DNA of 58,330 bases from Deinococcus marmoris. Lineage in GTDB: Bacteria > Deinococcota > Deinococci > Deinococcales > Deinococcaceae. Below, in pieces: positions 22,311-31,240 of the stretch. Both the position numbers and the translations under genes were made by a program. Each line of letters begins with the position of its first letter. The stretch's first letter is position 1. The DNA is taken from NCBI RefSeq assembly GCF_001949125.1, contig NZ_MSTI01000039.1, forward strand, positions 1 to 58,330, given 5' to 3'. The notes under the pieces are model-generated. The model made no database searches and had not been told where the DNA came from. It saw only the letters and a list, made by a program, of their open reading frames with translations.

Positions 22311-25300
22311 GAATCTGAGCCAGGGAGTCCTCCAGCGAGGCTGGGTCCCGTAGCGGTCTGAGCTGACCCTGGGCGACGGCTTCAGGAAGTGTGAAGTCGT
22401 ACTTGCCGAGCATGTGAATGTGGTCATGCAGCAGGGGCGTCAGCCGGGTGACATCCGACTCCAGCACCGAATACCCGGTGCTGCGCAGCTCGTCCAGCAC
22501 CACGCCCATGTAGCGGGTGTTCCACAGCACGATGGCGTTCACCACCAGCCCCAGCGCCCCGAGTTGGTCTTCCATCCCTTCTCTGTACTTCTGGCGCAAC
22601 TCACCCTTCTGACCGTAGAACACCGCCCGCGCCACGCTGTGGCGCTGCTCGCCCCGGTTGAGCTGGCGCAGAATCCGCTGACGGTACGCCTCATCATGGA
22701 CGTAGTGCAGCAGGTACAGCGTCTTACGGGCGCGTCCGAATTCGGCGATGGCCCGGCCCAGACCCGACAAACTGCCGCCACGCTGCAAGGTCCGCATCAC
22801 ACCTGTCGCGCCGACTTTGCCCAGTTTGAGCGACCCGGCCAACCTGAGCATGTCTTCCCAGTGGGCGGCGATCAGCCGCCCATCCATGGTGTGGCGGCTC
22901 AGGTCATTCAGTGCACCGTAATCGGCCTCCCGGTCCAGTCGCCAGAAGCGCTGATCGGGCAGGTCGGCCAGCCGGGGGCTAAAGGTGTAGCCCAGCAGGG
23001 CGAACAGGCCGAAGACCACATCGCTGGAGCCGTGGGTGTCGGTCATGATTTCCCGTGGATCCAGGCGGGTCTGCTGTTCCAGCAGGCCCGCGAGCAGATA
23101 CAGGCTGTCTCGCAGTGTCCCTGGAATCACGATGCCGTGGAATCCGGTGAACTGGTCACTGGTGAAGTTGTAATAGGTGACGCCGCGCTGAGCGCCGAAA
23201 TACTTGCTGTTCCACCCGGCGTGAATGCTGCGCACTGGAACGACAAAGCGCAGCCCGTCGGCAGAGGCCACTTCGCCGCCGCCCCACGCCTGGGCCAGCG
23301 GCAGCTCCCGTTGCGCGTCCACCAGCCGGGCATTGGCGGCGGTCAGGGTGTCGGCCCGCAAGTAGTTCTGTCCGATCCACGACAGCCGGGAGAGCGTCAG
23401 GGCCTGGACTTCCGGTCTGGCGACAGCTTTCAGGCCGATGTTGCAAGCCTGCGAGAGCAGGGCGGCGCAGACGCCCAGCGGCAGGTTGCTGACCCTGGCC
23501 TGCCCATCGGCGACATGGACGAAAGCATCTGCCAGACCCGTGAACGCGTGGACTTCCATCAGCAGCTCTGCCAGATCAATCACCGGCAGGCGGGCCGAGG
23601 TTTCGGCCCGCAGCATTTTCAGGCTGGGCGGCTCGGCCAGGGCGTCTGGGGCGGCCAGATGCACACGGGTCTGTCCCGCTTCCTGGGTCAGCCACAGGGC
23701 GTCGTTGGTGTCCAGATGGTGGCCTACCTCGTGGTAGGCATGGTCCAGTTCAAGCCTGAGCCGGGACAGTTCCGGGGCCGGATCAAGCTCGCGTTCCAGG
23801 GCGCGGCACACGTCCGCGCGGGCGTCCAGCCATGCTTCACCTTGCAGCAGCTCGGCGCGTGGATCGCCGTACCGCGCGCTGCGGACCACGAAGACTTCCC
23901 GGCGCTTCAGGGCCTGATGGAGCCTTTCCAGCACGCACAGGGTGTACGCCTGGTGGTTGAACTCGCCCCTGGCGGGAAATATCTGCCGCTCCCAGCTTTT
24001 CGGCACGACGCTCCGGGGAGCATCGCCCCAGCCAGGTTTCCCCCGCCCCGGCTGGTCCATGCTTTTCAGGAATGCCAGTGCCTCCAGCAGCAGCTTCGCG
24101 GAAGGTGTTCCGGTAAACGTGATGGTCTGTAACAGCAGCCGTTGAAAGCGCCGGATGGTGGTATAGGAGCCGCTCAGCGCTTCGGGAAGGGTCTCTCCCT
24201 CAGGTCTGGCAAGCTCATCCACCACGCGCACGGCCTCGCGCATGGCCATCTCACCCACCTGCGTCAGAACCTGCTGGCGCACGTCCTGCCCTTCGGAGTT
24301 CAGCAGCACCTGCACGGCGTCCCGCAGCAGTAACGCGGCCTGGTCCAGATCTTTCAGGGAACGCAGGCGTTCCCGTTTGCGTTTTGTCTCGCCACGCAGA
24401 GCCAAGCTCGCCATCAAGCTATGAAAGATGTCCAGCACGTCGTCGGTGGCAGTGCGTTCCAGATGTTGCAGGAAAACCAGCAGGGTTGCCAGACGGCGTT
24501 CCTCGCCCAAACGCTCGATCAGTTGCGCCCGCACCGTCTGGGCGTGGCGCACCAGCACGGCCTGTTTGGCTTCGGGAACATCGGAGAGGTCAAGGTCCCC
24601 GATGCCCAGGGTGCGAATCTGCTCTACCCGGTGCAGCGCCTGGGTCAAGGAAAGCGCCCCCACCCGTGAGGGCGGTGTGCGCAGGACTTCGAGTGGGGTC
24701 TGCCACTTGCCCTCCGGCAGCACCAGCAACAGTTCCAGGCTCTGCCGCTGCTCGGCACTCAGGCGGCGGCTCAGGCCCTCGAAAGTGCGAGCGGTGTACC
24801 GCTCGCGGACACGGGCAATCAGCCGTGCCAGAACGCTGACACCGGGCAACACCACCTTCTGGGCAATCAGATGGGCCGTTGCCAGGTCAAACAGGACGAT
24901 GGGGCGAACGGCGCTCACCGCGAGGTGGGCGTAGATCCAGCGGATCAGCCGGAAGGCCTGAACCCCGTCAAATTCCTGATACCCCAGATAGCGGGTGATG
25001 CTGTGGCGGTGGGTGTAGCGGGTTTCCTCGCGCAGGGCGTAGCGCATGAACACGTCTGGTGGCAGGTCCAGTTGCCCGGCGACATGCCGAACGGCCACCT
25101 GTGGCACCTGAATGGGGTTGGGCAAAAACGTGCCCAGATACCGCAGGGTGCAGAGCTGGATAGCGAATCCAAGTTTGTTGTGATCGCGGCGGCGCTCGGC
25201 GATCAGGGCGAGATCGGCCTCGTTCAGGAAAAAGTAGCGGGCCAGTTGCTCGGGCGTGGGATCAGCAGCAAACCGCCCGTAACGGGCGGCCTGGTCATCA

Positions 25301-25320
25301 GGGATGAATTCGACAGGCAT
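22306..25320 (-). CDS. tnpA: Tn3-family transposase TnpA
   Basis: This is a full-length 1,004-residue TnpA. It has the N-terminal DUF4158-like DNA-binding region and an RNase H-like catalytic core. The first Asp is in PVIDLAELL, the second in IMTDTHGSSDV, and Glu is in LNRGEQRHSVARA, so the DDE triad is intact. The C-terminal QLGALGLVVNAIVLWNTRYM block is typical. It would cut both 38-bp ends and drive replicative transposition. The gene reads outward and ends within the left terminal repeat. It might also act in trans on the transposase-less element at 7265-10490, but the end sequences differ. Confidence 0.95.
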   Translation of the reverse strand: MPVEFIPDDQAARYGRFAADPTPEQLARYFFLNEADLALIAERRRDHNKLGFAIQLCTLRYLGTFLPNPIQVPQVAVRHVAGQLDLPPDVFMRYALREETRYTHRHSITRYLGYQEFDGVQAFRLIRWIYAHLAVSAVRPIVLFDLATAHLIAQKVVLPGVSVLARLIARVRERYTARTFEGLSRRLSAEQRQSLELLLVLPEGKWQTPLEVLRTPPSRVGALSLTQALHRVEQIRTLGIGDLDLSDVPEAKQAVLVRHAQTVRAQLIERLGEERRLATLLVFLQHLERTATDDVLDIFHSLMASLALRGETKRKRERLRSLKDLDQAALLLRDAVQVLLNSEGQDVRQQVLTQVGEMAMREAVRVVDELARPEGETLPEALSGSYTTIRRFQRLLLQTITFTGTPSAKLLLEALAFLKSMDQPGRGKPGWGDAPRSVVPKSWERQIFPARGEFNHQAYTLCVLERLHQALKRREVFVVRSARYGDPRAELLQGEAWLDARADVCRALERELDPAPELSRLRLELDHAYHEVGHHLDTNDALWLTQEAGQTRVHLAAPDALAEPPSLKMLRAETSARLPVIDLAELLMEVHAFTGLADAFVHVADGQARVSNLPLGVCAALLSQACNIGLKAVARPEVQALTLSRLSWIGQNYLRADTLTAANARLVDAQRELPLAQAWGGGEVASADGLRFVVPVRSIHAGWNSKYFGAQRGVTYYNFTSDQFTGFHGIVIPGTLRDSLYLLAGLLEQQTRLDPREIMTDTHGSSDVVFGLFALLGYTFSPRLADLPDQRFWRLDREADYGALNDLSRHTMDGRLIAAHWEDMLRLAGSLKLGKVGATGVMRTLQRGGSLSGLGRAIAEFGRARKTLYLLHYVHDEAYRQRILRQLNRGEQRHSVARAVFYGQKGELRQKYREGMEDQLGALGLVVNAIVLWNTRYMGVVLDELRSTGYSVLESDVTRLTPLLHDHIHMLGKYDFTLPEAVAQGQLRPLRDPASLEDSLAQIP

Positions 25321-25534
25321 CGGAACAGCTTGGGGCGTGGAGATGGCTTTATTCCGAAGAGCTTTGTCCAGGGAAATTTGCGGTCAAACTGAAATGCTTC
25401 CGCTGGCTCAGAACGACAGACTGGAGCAGACAGCGTGACCACTCAGCCTGACCAGAATCTTCTTCACGGCTTGATTCTGGTCAGCTTTAGTCCTTCTATA
25501 AGGACTGTGTTGGCCCAGTGGACTGCGGTCCGTT

Positions 25535-26128
25535 ATGGTCCAGGCAGTGAGCAACAATGTTTTTCTCAAGGCAGTCGCCCTCATGGATGATGACGTGTGG
25601 AACGGGGACGGACGAGGTGCAGAGCGCGCCCAAACCATGCTCGACGCCATCCGCGACCTTCCATTAGCCACCGTGACTGAAGACGCTCAAGCGTTGTACT
25701 GGCAGATTGATAACGTCGCCGTCATCCAGGGCAGCCTGTTCCCCGCTGGACCCAAGATCCTTCCAGGTCTGGTCGGGGGTCTGTTCTTATCCACCCAGGT
25801 GAGCCGCCCTTTTCTGCTGGAAGCGATTTATCAGGTCGCCGCTGGGTGGCCTGACCCTCAGCTCTCCATTTACGAGCGTGAGCGCATTCAAACCGACATG
25901 GTCCGCTTGGTAGCTGGTGTCACCTGGTACTTTATTTATCTGATAGTCCACGGCAGTGACGAAGAGGCTCTGCATGCGGTAGATCTCCTCGCGCTAATCA
26001 TCACCGCGCCACGTCGCTTACCAATAGTCACTCCCATCAATGACCAAGAACTCAATGTGCTGCTTGAGGGACTCAAAGCGCTGAATCCTCACCGCCACGA
26101 TGATCTTTCAAGCGCTATTGCTGATTGA
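25535..26128 (+). CDS. Transposon passenger gene of unknown function
   Basis: The 197-residue protein lies between tnpA and the recombinase in a 900-bp cargo region. It is mostly helical, with a hydrophobic stretch VTWYFIYLIV near residues 128-137 and an N-terminal part rich in acidic residues. I do not recognise it. No signal peptide is seen. It may be an accessory or fitness gene of the element. Its presence inside a complete transposon is the main evidence that it is real. Confidence 0.55.
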   Translation: MVQAVSNNVFLKAVALMDDDVWNGDGRGAERAQTMLDAIRDLPLATVTEDAQALYWQIDNVAVIQGSLFPAGPKILPGLVGGLFLSTQVSRPFLLEAIYQVAAGWPDPQLSIYERERIQTDMVRLVAGVTWYFIYLIVHGSDEEALHAVDLLALIITAPRRLPIVTPINDQELNVLLEGLKALNPHRHDDLSSAIAD

Positions 26129-26167
26129 TCTCGTCGAAGGAAAACGCGTCTGTCTCTCGGCATTTTT

Positions 26168-26270
26168 CCTGTTGTAATTCTCCTTATCACAGGATTCTGG
26201 ATGGCCGAGAGTAGATTTAACAACGGCAATCCCCAGTGCGGCCCGGCTCTGGATTTACACTTATCACAGG
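26168..26270. promoter_or_regulatory. TnpI resolution site (IRS-like)
   Basis: CCTGTTGTAA (26168-26177) and TTATCACAGG (26184-26193) are inverted arms (8 of 10 matching) around a 6-bp spacer. CTTATCACAGG recurs directly at 26260-26270, 1 bp before the recombinase ATG. A core with 6-bp spacing plus a direct repeat upstream of tnpI is the known layout for TnpI-type sites. Function is inferred. Confidence 0.55.
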
Positions 26271-26271
26271 T

Positions 26272-27129
26272 ATGAAAGCCAGTGACGTTCAAATTGCCGC
26301 CGAGCAGTTCCTTGCGGGGCTGAACCGTAGCCCGGCCACCATCCGGGCCTACCGGGCAGACCTGACCCACCTCCAGCGCTGGTTGCAGGACAGCGGCAGA
26401 GAGCTGGATGCGGCTGCTTTGGAAGCGTACTTCGCAGCCCACGCGTGGGCTGCTTCTACCCAGAACCGCAAGCAGACTGCCATTGAGCGCTTCTGTCACT
26501 GGAGTCGGCAGCATGGCGGGCTGGCCCTTGACCCCACCCGCCATCTTGAACGCCCCAACATTCCGCCACCACATCCGCGCGGTCTGCGCCGGGACGACAT
26601 CGAGCGCATCTTTGCCGTCATTCCTGCGCGGCAAACGCGGGACACCCTGCTGTTCCGGCTGGTCTTCGAGACCGGGCTGCGGATCAGCGAGGCGCTGAAC
26701 ATCCATCTGGACGATCTGGATCTCGCCAGGGGAGATGAACACCTGACCGTGCTGGGCAAGGGAGCGCAGCGCCGGACGGTGCTGCTCGATGACCCACGCC
26801 TGGTGAACGCGCTGCGGAAGTATCTGCGGTCTCTGGATTACGAGCATGGGCCGCTGTTTCAGGCGCAGAAGAACGGGCGCGGTGGGCCGCTGCGATATCA
26901 GAGTGTGCAGGAACGCTGGCAGGGGTACGCGGCCAGCGCAGGCGTGACCTGCGCCCTGCATCAGTTGCGCCACAGCCACGCGACGGAGCTGGTCAATGGG
27001 GGCGTAAGTCTGGGGACCATCCGCAAGCGGCTGGGCCACCGCCACATCCAGACCACCTTGCGGTATGCCGAAATCAGCGACGCTTCAGCCGACGCGGAAC
27101 TCCGAATCTGGCGGCGCAAGCATCGCTAA
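26272..27129 (+). CDS. TnpI-like tyrosine recombinase (cointegrate resolvase)
   Basis: With ATG 26272 the protein has 285 residues. A core-binding domain near AEQFLAGLNRSPATIRAYRADL is followed by the catalytic set: Arg in TGLRISEALN, Lys in LGKGAQRRTV, HQLRHSHATEL, LGHRHIQTT and the Tyr in LRYAEIS. A longer frame starts upstream, but the preceding direct repeat suggests the later start. It lies at the right end of the Tn3-family transposon and would replace a serine resolvase in cointegrate resolution, as in Tn4430-type elements. Confidence 0.85.
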   Translation: MKASDVQIAAEQFLAGLNRSPATIRAYRADLTHLQRWLQDSGRELDAAALEAYFAAHAWAASTQNRKQTAIERFCHWSRQHGGLALDPTRHLERPNIPPPHPRGLRRDDIERIFAVIPARQTRDTLLFRLVFETGLRISEALNIHLDDLDLARGDEHLTVLGKGAQRRTVLLDDPRLVNALRKYLRSLDYEHGPLFQAQKNGRGGPLRYQSVQERWQGYAASAGVTCALHQLRHSHATELVNGGVSLGTIRKRLGHRHIQTTLRYAEISDASADAELRIWRRKHR

Positions 27130-27132
27130 TTC

Positions 27133-27170
27133 CTTAGCGCAGGTTTTGGTTCCTAGTCTCAGGTCACCCC
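27133..27170 (-). repeat. Right terminal inverted repeat of the Tn3-family transposon
   Basis: The 38-bp end reads GGGGTGACCTGAGACTAGG on the minus strand and ends CCTGCGCTAAG. It is followed outside by TGATA, the same 5 bp that precede the left end. Confidence 0.93.
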
Positions 27171-27294
27171 TGATACTGCGCAAATCAGTTGCATGGCAAA
27201 CTACGCCAGCAACACGTTTTTGCAATTTGCGTGGACATCTGATCTTTCCCAAATCTCAGCGTGACTGGAAAATGCCAGGGCAACTGCATGTGCA

Positions 27295-28935
27295 TTAGGC
27301 GGCCCGTGGCCGCTTTCCCACCCGCGTCGGCGCGATCTGCCGCAGCGCCTCCAGCAGTCCGCAGTTCCGCAGGCCGTTGACCACCAGCGCGGCGGGGCGG
27401 TTTTGCGCGCGGTTGCCCATCTGCTCATCCTGCCGGAGATCGTGCAGCACGCGCGCCATGATGTGGGCGACATCTGCAGTCCAGTCCTGGCCTTGGTCAT
27501 ACGCCCTCAGGGTTTGCCAGATCAGCCAGCACCAGAACTTGAGGTTCTCAGAATCCTCGAAGCTGGCGGCCAGGGTGCGCGCTATTTTCTCCACCAGTTC
27601 CCCCCTGCGACTGCGCGACAGGCCCGCGAGAGTGGGAAGACTAAAAACGGCGTCCAGGCCATCAGAGAAGGCCGGTGCAACAGTCAGAGTAACGTCTGAG
27701 GTGGGAGAGGAAAATGGAGCTAACACCCACCGCTCCAGCTCTCCTCTTTCTACTGCCTTCAGGTCTTTAACTGACTGTTGCACCGGAGAAAGGACGTGGA
27801 CTGAACAGGTTTTCTCGGCTCGCGTCTGGGCAGCATTGGCCGTCGCGGCAGCGCGTCCACGAGGAACCACCTCGCCGGCTGCTCTGGCCTGTGCCCGGGT
27901 GGTCAGCCGGTCCTCGGCCCGCACCTTTGCCGCTGCTCTCTCTTCCCGTTTTGCCTCGCGCTGGGCCTTCTCCGCCTGCTGGCGCTCCTCACTGCGGGTC
28001 AGAGCGTAGACGGTTCGGCCCTGCCGGGTGTCCCGGTCCAGATCGCGCCAGGGATACCGCAGGTCACCCATGGTCACCTTGACCGGCGCGGCATGGCCGG
28101 ACAGCACGCGCTCCGGGCACAACGACACGGCCCAGACTTTGCCCGTCACAGCGGTTTGGCCGCGCAGGGTGCCGAAATGATCGACGGCGGCCAAGACACC
28201 GGAGGCGATCAGGGGGCGCAGGTTGCGCCACACCGTCGTCCGGTCCCGCTCAATGTGGGCGGCCAGCAGTTCCAGCGGCAGATGGTACACCGCTACGTCA
28301 GGCCGGACAGGGACGCCGCGCGCTCGCACCGACTCCAGGCCCAGCGAGAACAGCACGCGGAAGATGTGCCGGGCGGTCTCCGGGCAATCAGCACTGTTCA
28401 TACAGGCGGTCAGCGACTCGACGGGGTGGAACAGCACCAGCGGGGCAGGTGGCTCGGCCAACTGGACGCGGCGGATGGCGCGCTCCGCAGTAAAGTCGTG
28501 AACCGTTTTCATCGGGCCATCTGCAGCGGACGGCGTGAACCTGGGGACCGGGGCTGGCGGTGGCGTCTCCAGGTGGCCCAGCGGCCAGGAGCCGGCGGGT
28601 GCGCGGGTGCTGATGAGGCTGCCAAGGTGCTCGAACAGTGGTCCAGCGTGGCTCTTCTTCTGCCCCTGAAGGCGGGCGGTGGCACGTTCGGTCCGGAGAG
28701 ACAGGGCCGTCGTGGCGGCGGCGGGTTGAGAGGGAGGCGGCGTGGGGGCGTCCGCAAGGTGCGCGAACAGGCCATCGAGTGGGCCGCTGCTGCGTCCCCG
28801 GGCCCGCTGTTCCTGCACAAAGCGGGCGAGAAAGGTTTGCCCTGAAGGCGAGACTTCTGTGGAGTTTGGATTGTGCATCGTCGCTTGGATCTCCAAGCGC
28901 CTGACCTGGGTAAAAGAGCCACCCTTCCGGTCCAT
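27295..28935 (-). CDS. Probable plasmid replication initiator
   Basis: The 546-residue protein has a disordered, Pro-rich N-terminal 120 residues. A winged-helix unit follows near residues 215-260 (VAVYHLPLELLAAHIERDRTTVWRNLRPLIASGVL), then a charged helical linker and a C-terminal helical domain. A large DNA-binding protein next to an AT-rich non-coding region on a plasmid with parA elsewhere fits a Rep protein. I do not recognise a named Rep family. Start may be ATG 28935 or ATG 28878. The second follows an 18-bp palindrome that holds GGAG. No other gene in the window is a better initiator candidate. Confidence 0.5.
   Translation of the reverse strand: MDRKGGSFTQVRRLEIQATMHNPNSTEVSPSGQTFLARFVQEQRARGRSSGPLDGLFAHLADAPTPPPSQPAAATTALSLRTERATARLQGQKKSHAGPLFEHLGSLISTRAPAGSWPLGHLETPPPAPVPRFTPSAADGPMKTVHDFTAERAIRRVQLAEPPAPLVLFHPVESLTACMNSADCPETARHIFRVLFSLGLESVRARGVPVRPDVAVYHLPLELLAAHIERDRTTVWRNLRPLIASGVLAAVDHFGTLRGQTAVTGKVWAVSLCPERVLSGHAAPVKVTMGDLRYPWRDLDRDTRQGRTVYALTRSEERQQAEKAQREAKREERAAAKVRAEDRLTTRAQARAAGEVVPRGRAAATANAAQTRAEKTCSVHVLSPVQQSVKDLKAVERGELERWVLAPFSSPTSDVTLTVAPAFSDGLDAVFSLPTLAGLSRSRRGELVEKIARTLAASFEDSENLKFWCWLIWQTLRAYDQGQDWTADVAHIMARVLHDLRQDEQMGNRAQNRPAALVVNGLRNCGLLEALRQIAPTRVGKRPRAA
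28882..28899. promoter_or_regulatory. Palindrome at the start of the putative rep gene
   Basis: CGCTTGGATCTCCAAGCG has perfect 8-bp arms. In the transcript it would fold over a GGAG ribosome site just before ATG 28878. It may be an operator or a translation-control hairpin. A second dyad, TCCATGA/TCATGGA, lies at 28948-28967. Confidence 0.45.
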
Positions 28936-29206
28936 TGACCAGAATGCTCCATGAGGCGTATCATGGACATAGGCGAAGGCCTCCCGCTCAAACGGGAAAA
29001 ATTCTGTGACTGAGACCCTCTGTGGATTACGAGCTGCCAGGCTCCCACGGGGGGTTTCCCTTTGGCGAATGTCTTTTGCCTTAGGGGTAGCACAATTGTA
29101 GCGCAGACTCGGATGGCTGACCGAGAGCGCTGTTGCGTCCTGAAGCGATAGGAATAATTCTGCTGCCCAGTGGGTTTAAAAAGTGATTCAGAGAACCTTA
29201 AGCAGT

Positions 29207-29235
29207 AACGTTCTCGCCATGGGAGAGCGTTTTTC
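29207..29235 (+). terminator. Terminator-like hairpin in the origin region
   Basis: AACGTTCTC and GAGAGCGTT can pair around GCCATGG (one mismatch or wobble), followed by TTTTCG. The gene it would end is not clear. Confidence 0.35.
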
Positions 29236-29566
29236 GTGCAATGGGAAGCGACGCTGCCAATTTGCTGGGCCTCTGGGATTCAGCAACCAGAAGCTGTCTT
29301 TTCGATGTGCTGCACCTGGAGCGCAGGAGATGATTCAAAGCCGAGCAGAAAACATGGCGTGTTCCGGTTAAGGAGCGAATGGATTCGTCTTGTTGCCGTC
29401 CCACATGAGCTTTCCGTGGTCAGCATCAAGCCCTAAACGGGGTATTAGGTCGAATACTGGAATTTCGACTTACTTTGAAATCTGCCAAAATCTAATTCCC
29501 GAAAGGGAGATTTGCTTAATAAATCCTACTGTCCACGCGAAGATCTCTTATAAAATCTCTCGATTT

Positions 29567-29600
29567 GAACCCCTCGATTCAACGAGGGTTCATTCATTTT
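29567..29600 (+). terminator. Second terminator-like hairpin
   Basis: GAACCCCTCG at 29567-29576 pairs with CGAGGGTTC at 29583-29591 around ATTCAA, with one bulged base, and is followed by ATTCATTTTT. It could end transcription within the putative origin region. Confidence 0.4.
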
Positions 29601-29793
29601 TGAGCTCTGTATTAACTGTTTCTCCTCAAGACAACAGAGTACTCGATAGTGCCGAAGATGGCAAAAGTGCCGTCCCTACGGGGGCGTAGCGACGCTGGAC
29701 TGTGTTGACGCTCTGTAGATGATTTACTGCCCATCTTGGTGTATGGCGCTACCTGAATTGCTGTCTGGGCGCGGTCTTTAAGATTTTAGAGAT

Positions 29794-29818
29794 GCGTGTC
29801 CATTATTAATGGACACGC
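29794..29818. repeat. Perfect 25-bp palindrome in AT-rich DNA
   Basis: GCGTGTCCATTA at 29794-29805 and TAATGGACACGC at 29807-29818 are perfect 12-bp arms around a single T. The flanks are AT-rich. Such sites often bind a dimeric Rep or partition protein or extrude as cruciforms. No second copy was noticed in the window. Confidence 0.6.
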
Positions 29819-30032
29819 GATAATATTTGCATAGTGGCGTTGATAGCTGTGCCAGTGCAGAAATTTAGCGTTTTTGAAGAAGATCTAAGGTAGGCGGGTA
29901 AGATGCAGATGGGGCAGCAACGTAACCAGTGCCAGAAACGCACACTCCTTCACGGTCAGCCCATCCTGCCGATGGAGGATGGCCAACGTCAGGCGGAGGG
30001 GTTCATTCCAATCTGAATTTCGGGCAATTTGT

Positions 30033-30121
30033 GTTCCGGTCGCAGGAGATGGTGTTCTCAGGCTCAGCACCTGACACTTTGGGGATCTGACGTTCTAATC
30101 GCAGGGAATGGCGTTTTCAGG
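30033..30121 (+). repeat. Pair of 30-bp direct repeats
   Basis: Two copies of a 30-bp sequence, sharing TCGCAGG, ATGG and TCAGG blocks, lie at 30033-30062 and 30092-30121, 59 bp apart with about six differences. They could be iterons or ends of old insertion sequences. A small minus-strand frame across 30064-30264 resembles the tail of an IS4 transposase, so the second explanation is open. Confidence 0.4.
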
Positions 30122-30483
30122 AGCTGAAGACAGGTCCAGAACTTATCCTGTCCCCACCGCACCGCCTGACTGAGTTCCATCCAGCCTTGTCGAGAGAGGC
30201 TGAGGACCAGCCTCTCTCGATTGTCACGTCTTGGCGGTATTTGCTGCCGGTCTGCCGCCGTCATATGTGTTGCTTCCGCCCCTCAGTCCTGTGGTCTTCA
30301 GCGCAGAAGTAGCCGCTGCCCCCACCCACATGTCGCCACTGCAAGACACTGGCCTCCAGTTCGGCCCTCCCCTGGTCGCGAAGGGTCCAGCACGGCAGCC
30401 TGTCGCTTTACTGGTGTTCATGGAGAGGCCCGCACTAGCCGTGAGTCGCTGTCTGTCAGCTCGCGCTCTTCCCAGACCTGTCT

Positions 30484-30689
30484 CTAGCCTTTCAGGGCTT
30501 CCGCATCATGCCCGCGCAACTTGACCCGGCTGGTCTTCCCGCCCCGCACTTCTAGGGTGTAGTCCCCCTCCCCGAACAGCGTACTTTCGTGCTGTCCAGC
30601 GTACGCGGCAGGGCGATGCGAACCTCGTGCGTCTCCGGGTGATAGCGCACTTTGACCGTGGTCTGTAGGTAAACCAAGCGCCGCATTCG
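30484..30689 (-). pseudogene. Small gene split by an apparent frameshift
   Basis: One minus frame reads MRRLVYLQTTVKVRYHPE and on to HEVRIALPRTL, then runs out of frame near 30580. The next frame continues with STLFGEGDYTLEVRGGKTS and ends at 30484. Joined, they give a beta-rich protein of about 68 residues. The family is not recognised. The shift may be a real mutation, a sequencing error or programmed. It lies downstream of the HNH gene in the same direction. Confidence 0.4.
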
Positions 30690-30841
30690 CAGAGGGCGGT
30701 GCTGGACTACAGCCCAGCATCGCCCTCTGATTCCTACGGATTCCGTTTGTTTCGTGCAGGAAACGGAACAGCGCCGATCCCTCCACTTCACGCCCGGAAC
30801 CCGTTTCTCTCCTTCTCGCTCCGCTCGGATTACGGGTGTTT

Positions 30842-31168
30842 TCAACACCCTCTAATCGGAGTCCGCATCAGAGCTTTATGTTCCCTGAGCAGGATTGCGC
30901 CCGGTCTGAACTCCGCGAAGAGCAACACCTGGCCCCCCCGCTCTCTCCGCTGCAGGGCCTCCAGATGCGCGTGGAAGCTCTGACTGGACAGCACCACGAG
31001 GTTGGCTGGATCGTTGTTGCGCCGGTTGCCGTCCAGATGATGCACCACCTCATGGCTGGTCAGGGGGCGCTGGAGGTGGTGTTCCGCGATCAGGCGGTGC
31101 AGATCAACCATCCGCTTCCGGTCACGGTCCCACACCTGCGGGTAGCGTTGATCTGGCCGCGTGCCCAC
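30842..31168 (-). CDS. Small HNH homing-type endonuclease
   Basis: The 108-residue protein has the HNH_3 layout. MVDLHRLIAEHHLQRPL leads into EVVHHLDGNRRNNDPANLVVL with the catalytic His-His and Asn residues, then SFHAHLEAL. Such free-standing HNH proteins are usual in phage and plasmid DNA and nick specific sites near their own gene. The C-terminal half is basic. A decayed relative lies at 766-975. Activity is likely but the target site is unknown. Confidence 0.75.
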   Translation of the reverse strand: MGTRPDQRYPQVWDRDRKRMVDLHRLIAEHHLQRPLTSHEVVHHLDGNRRNNDPANLVVLSSQSFHAHLEALQRRERGGQVLLFAEFRPGAILLREHKALMRTPIRGC

Positions 31169-31240
31169 CGCTTACCTCCCTGGGTACAAAGCGCACCAGA
31201 AGGGTGGGGGCCACGGCACGCCTCGCCTCATCCCTGGCCT

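Larger units (their letters stand above)
22273..27170. mobile_element. Complete Tn3-family transposon with TnpI-type recombinase
   Basis: The 38-bp ends at 22273-22310 and 27133-27170 match at 36 positions, start GGGGTGAC and end GCGCTAAG. TGATA lies just outside both ends (22268-22272 and 27171-27175), a perfect 5-bp target duplication. The 4,898-bp element holds tnpA, one passenger gene, a two-part recombination site and a tyrosine recombinase. A matching duplication and intact genes point to a recent insertion that may still be active. Confidence 0.95.
28936..30483. other. Large non-coding, partly AT-rich region, candidate origin
   Basis: I see no credible intact gene in this 1.5 kb next to the putative rep gene. 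It contains a DnaA-box-like TGTGGATTA (29021-29029), two hairpins, a perfect 25-bp palindrome (29794-29818), a pair of 30-bp direct repeats and weak IS4-like coding traces on the minus strand near 30064-30264. This combination fits a replication origin plus old insertion debris. Confidence 0.45.

Noticed and set aside
22414..24132. 572-codon gene opposite tnpA
   Set aside because: It is a long antisense frame created by GC-rich codon bias; tnpA is intact and complete.
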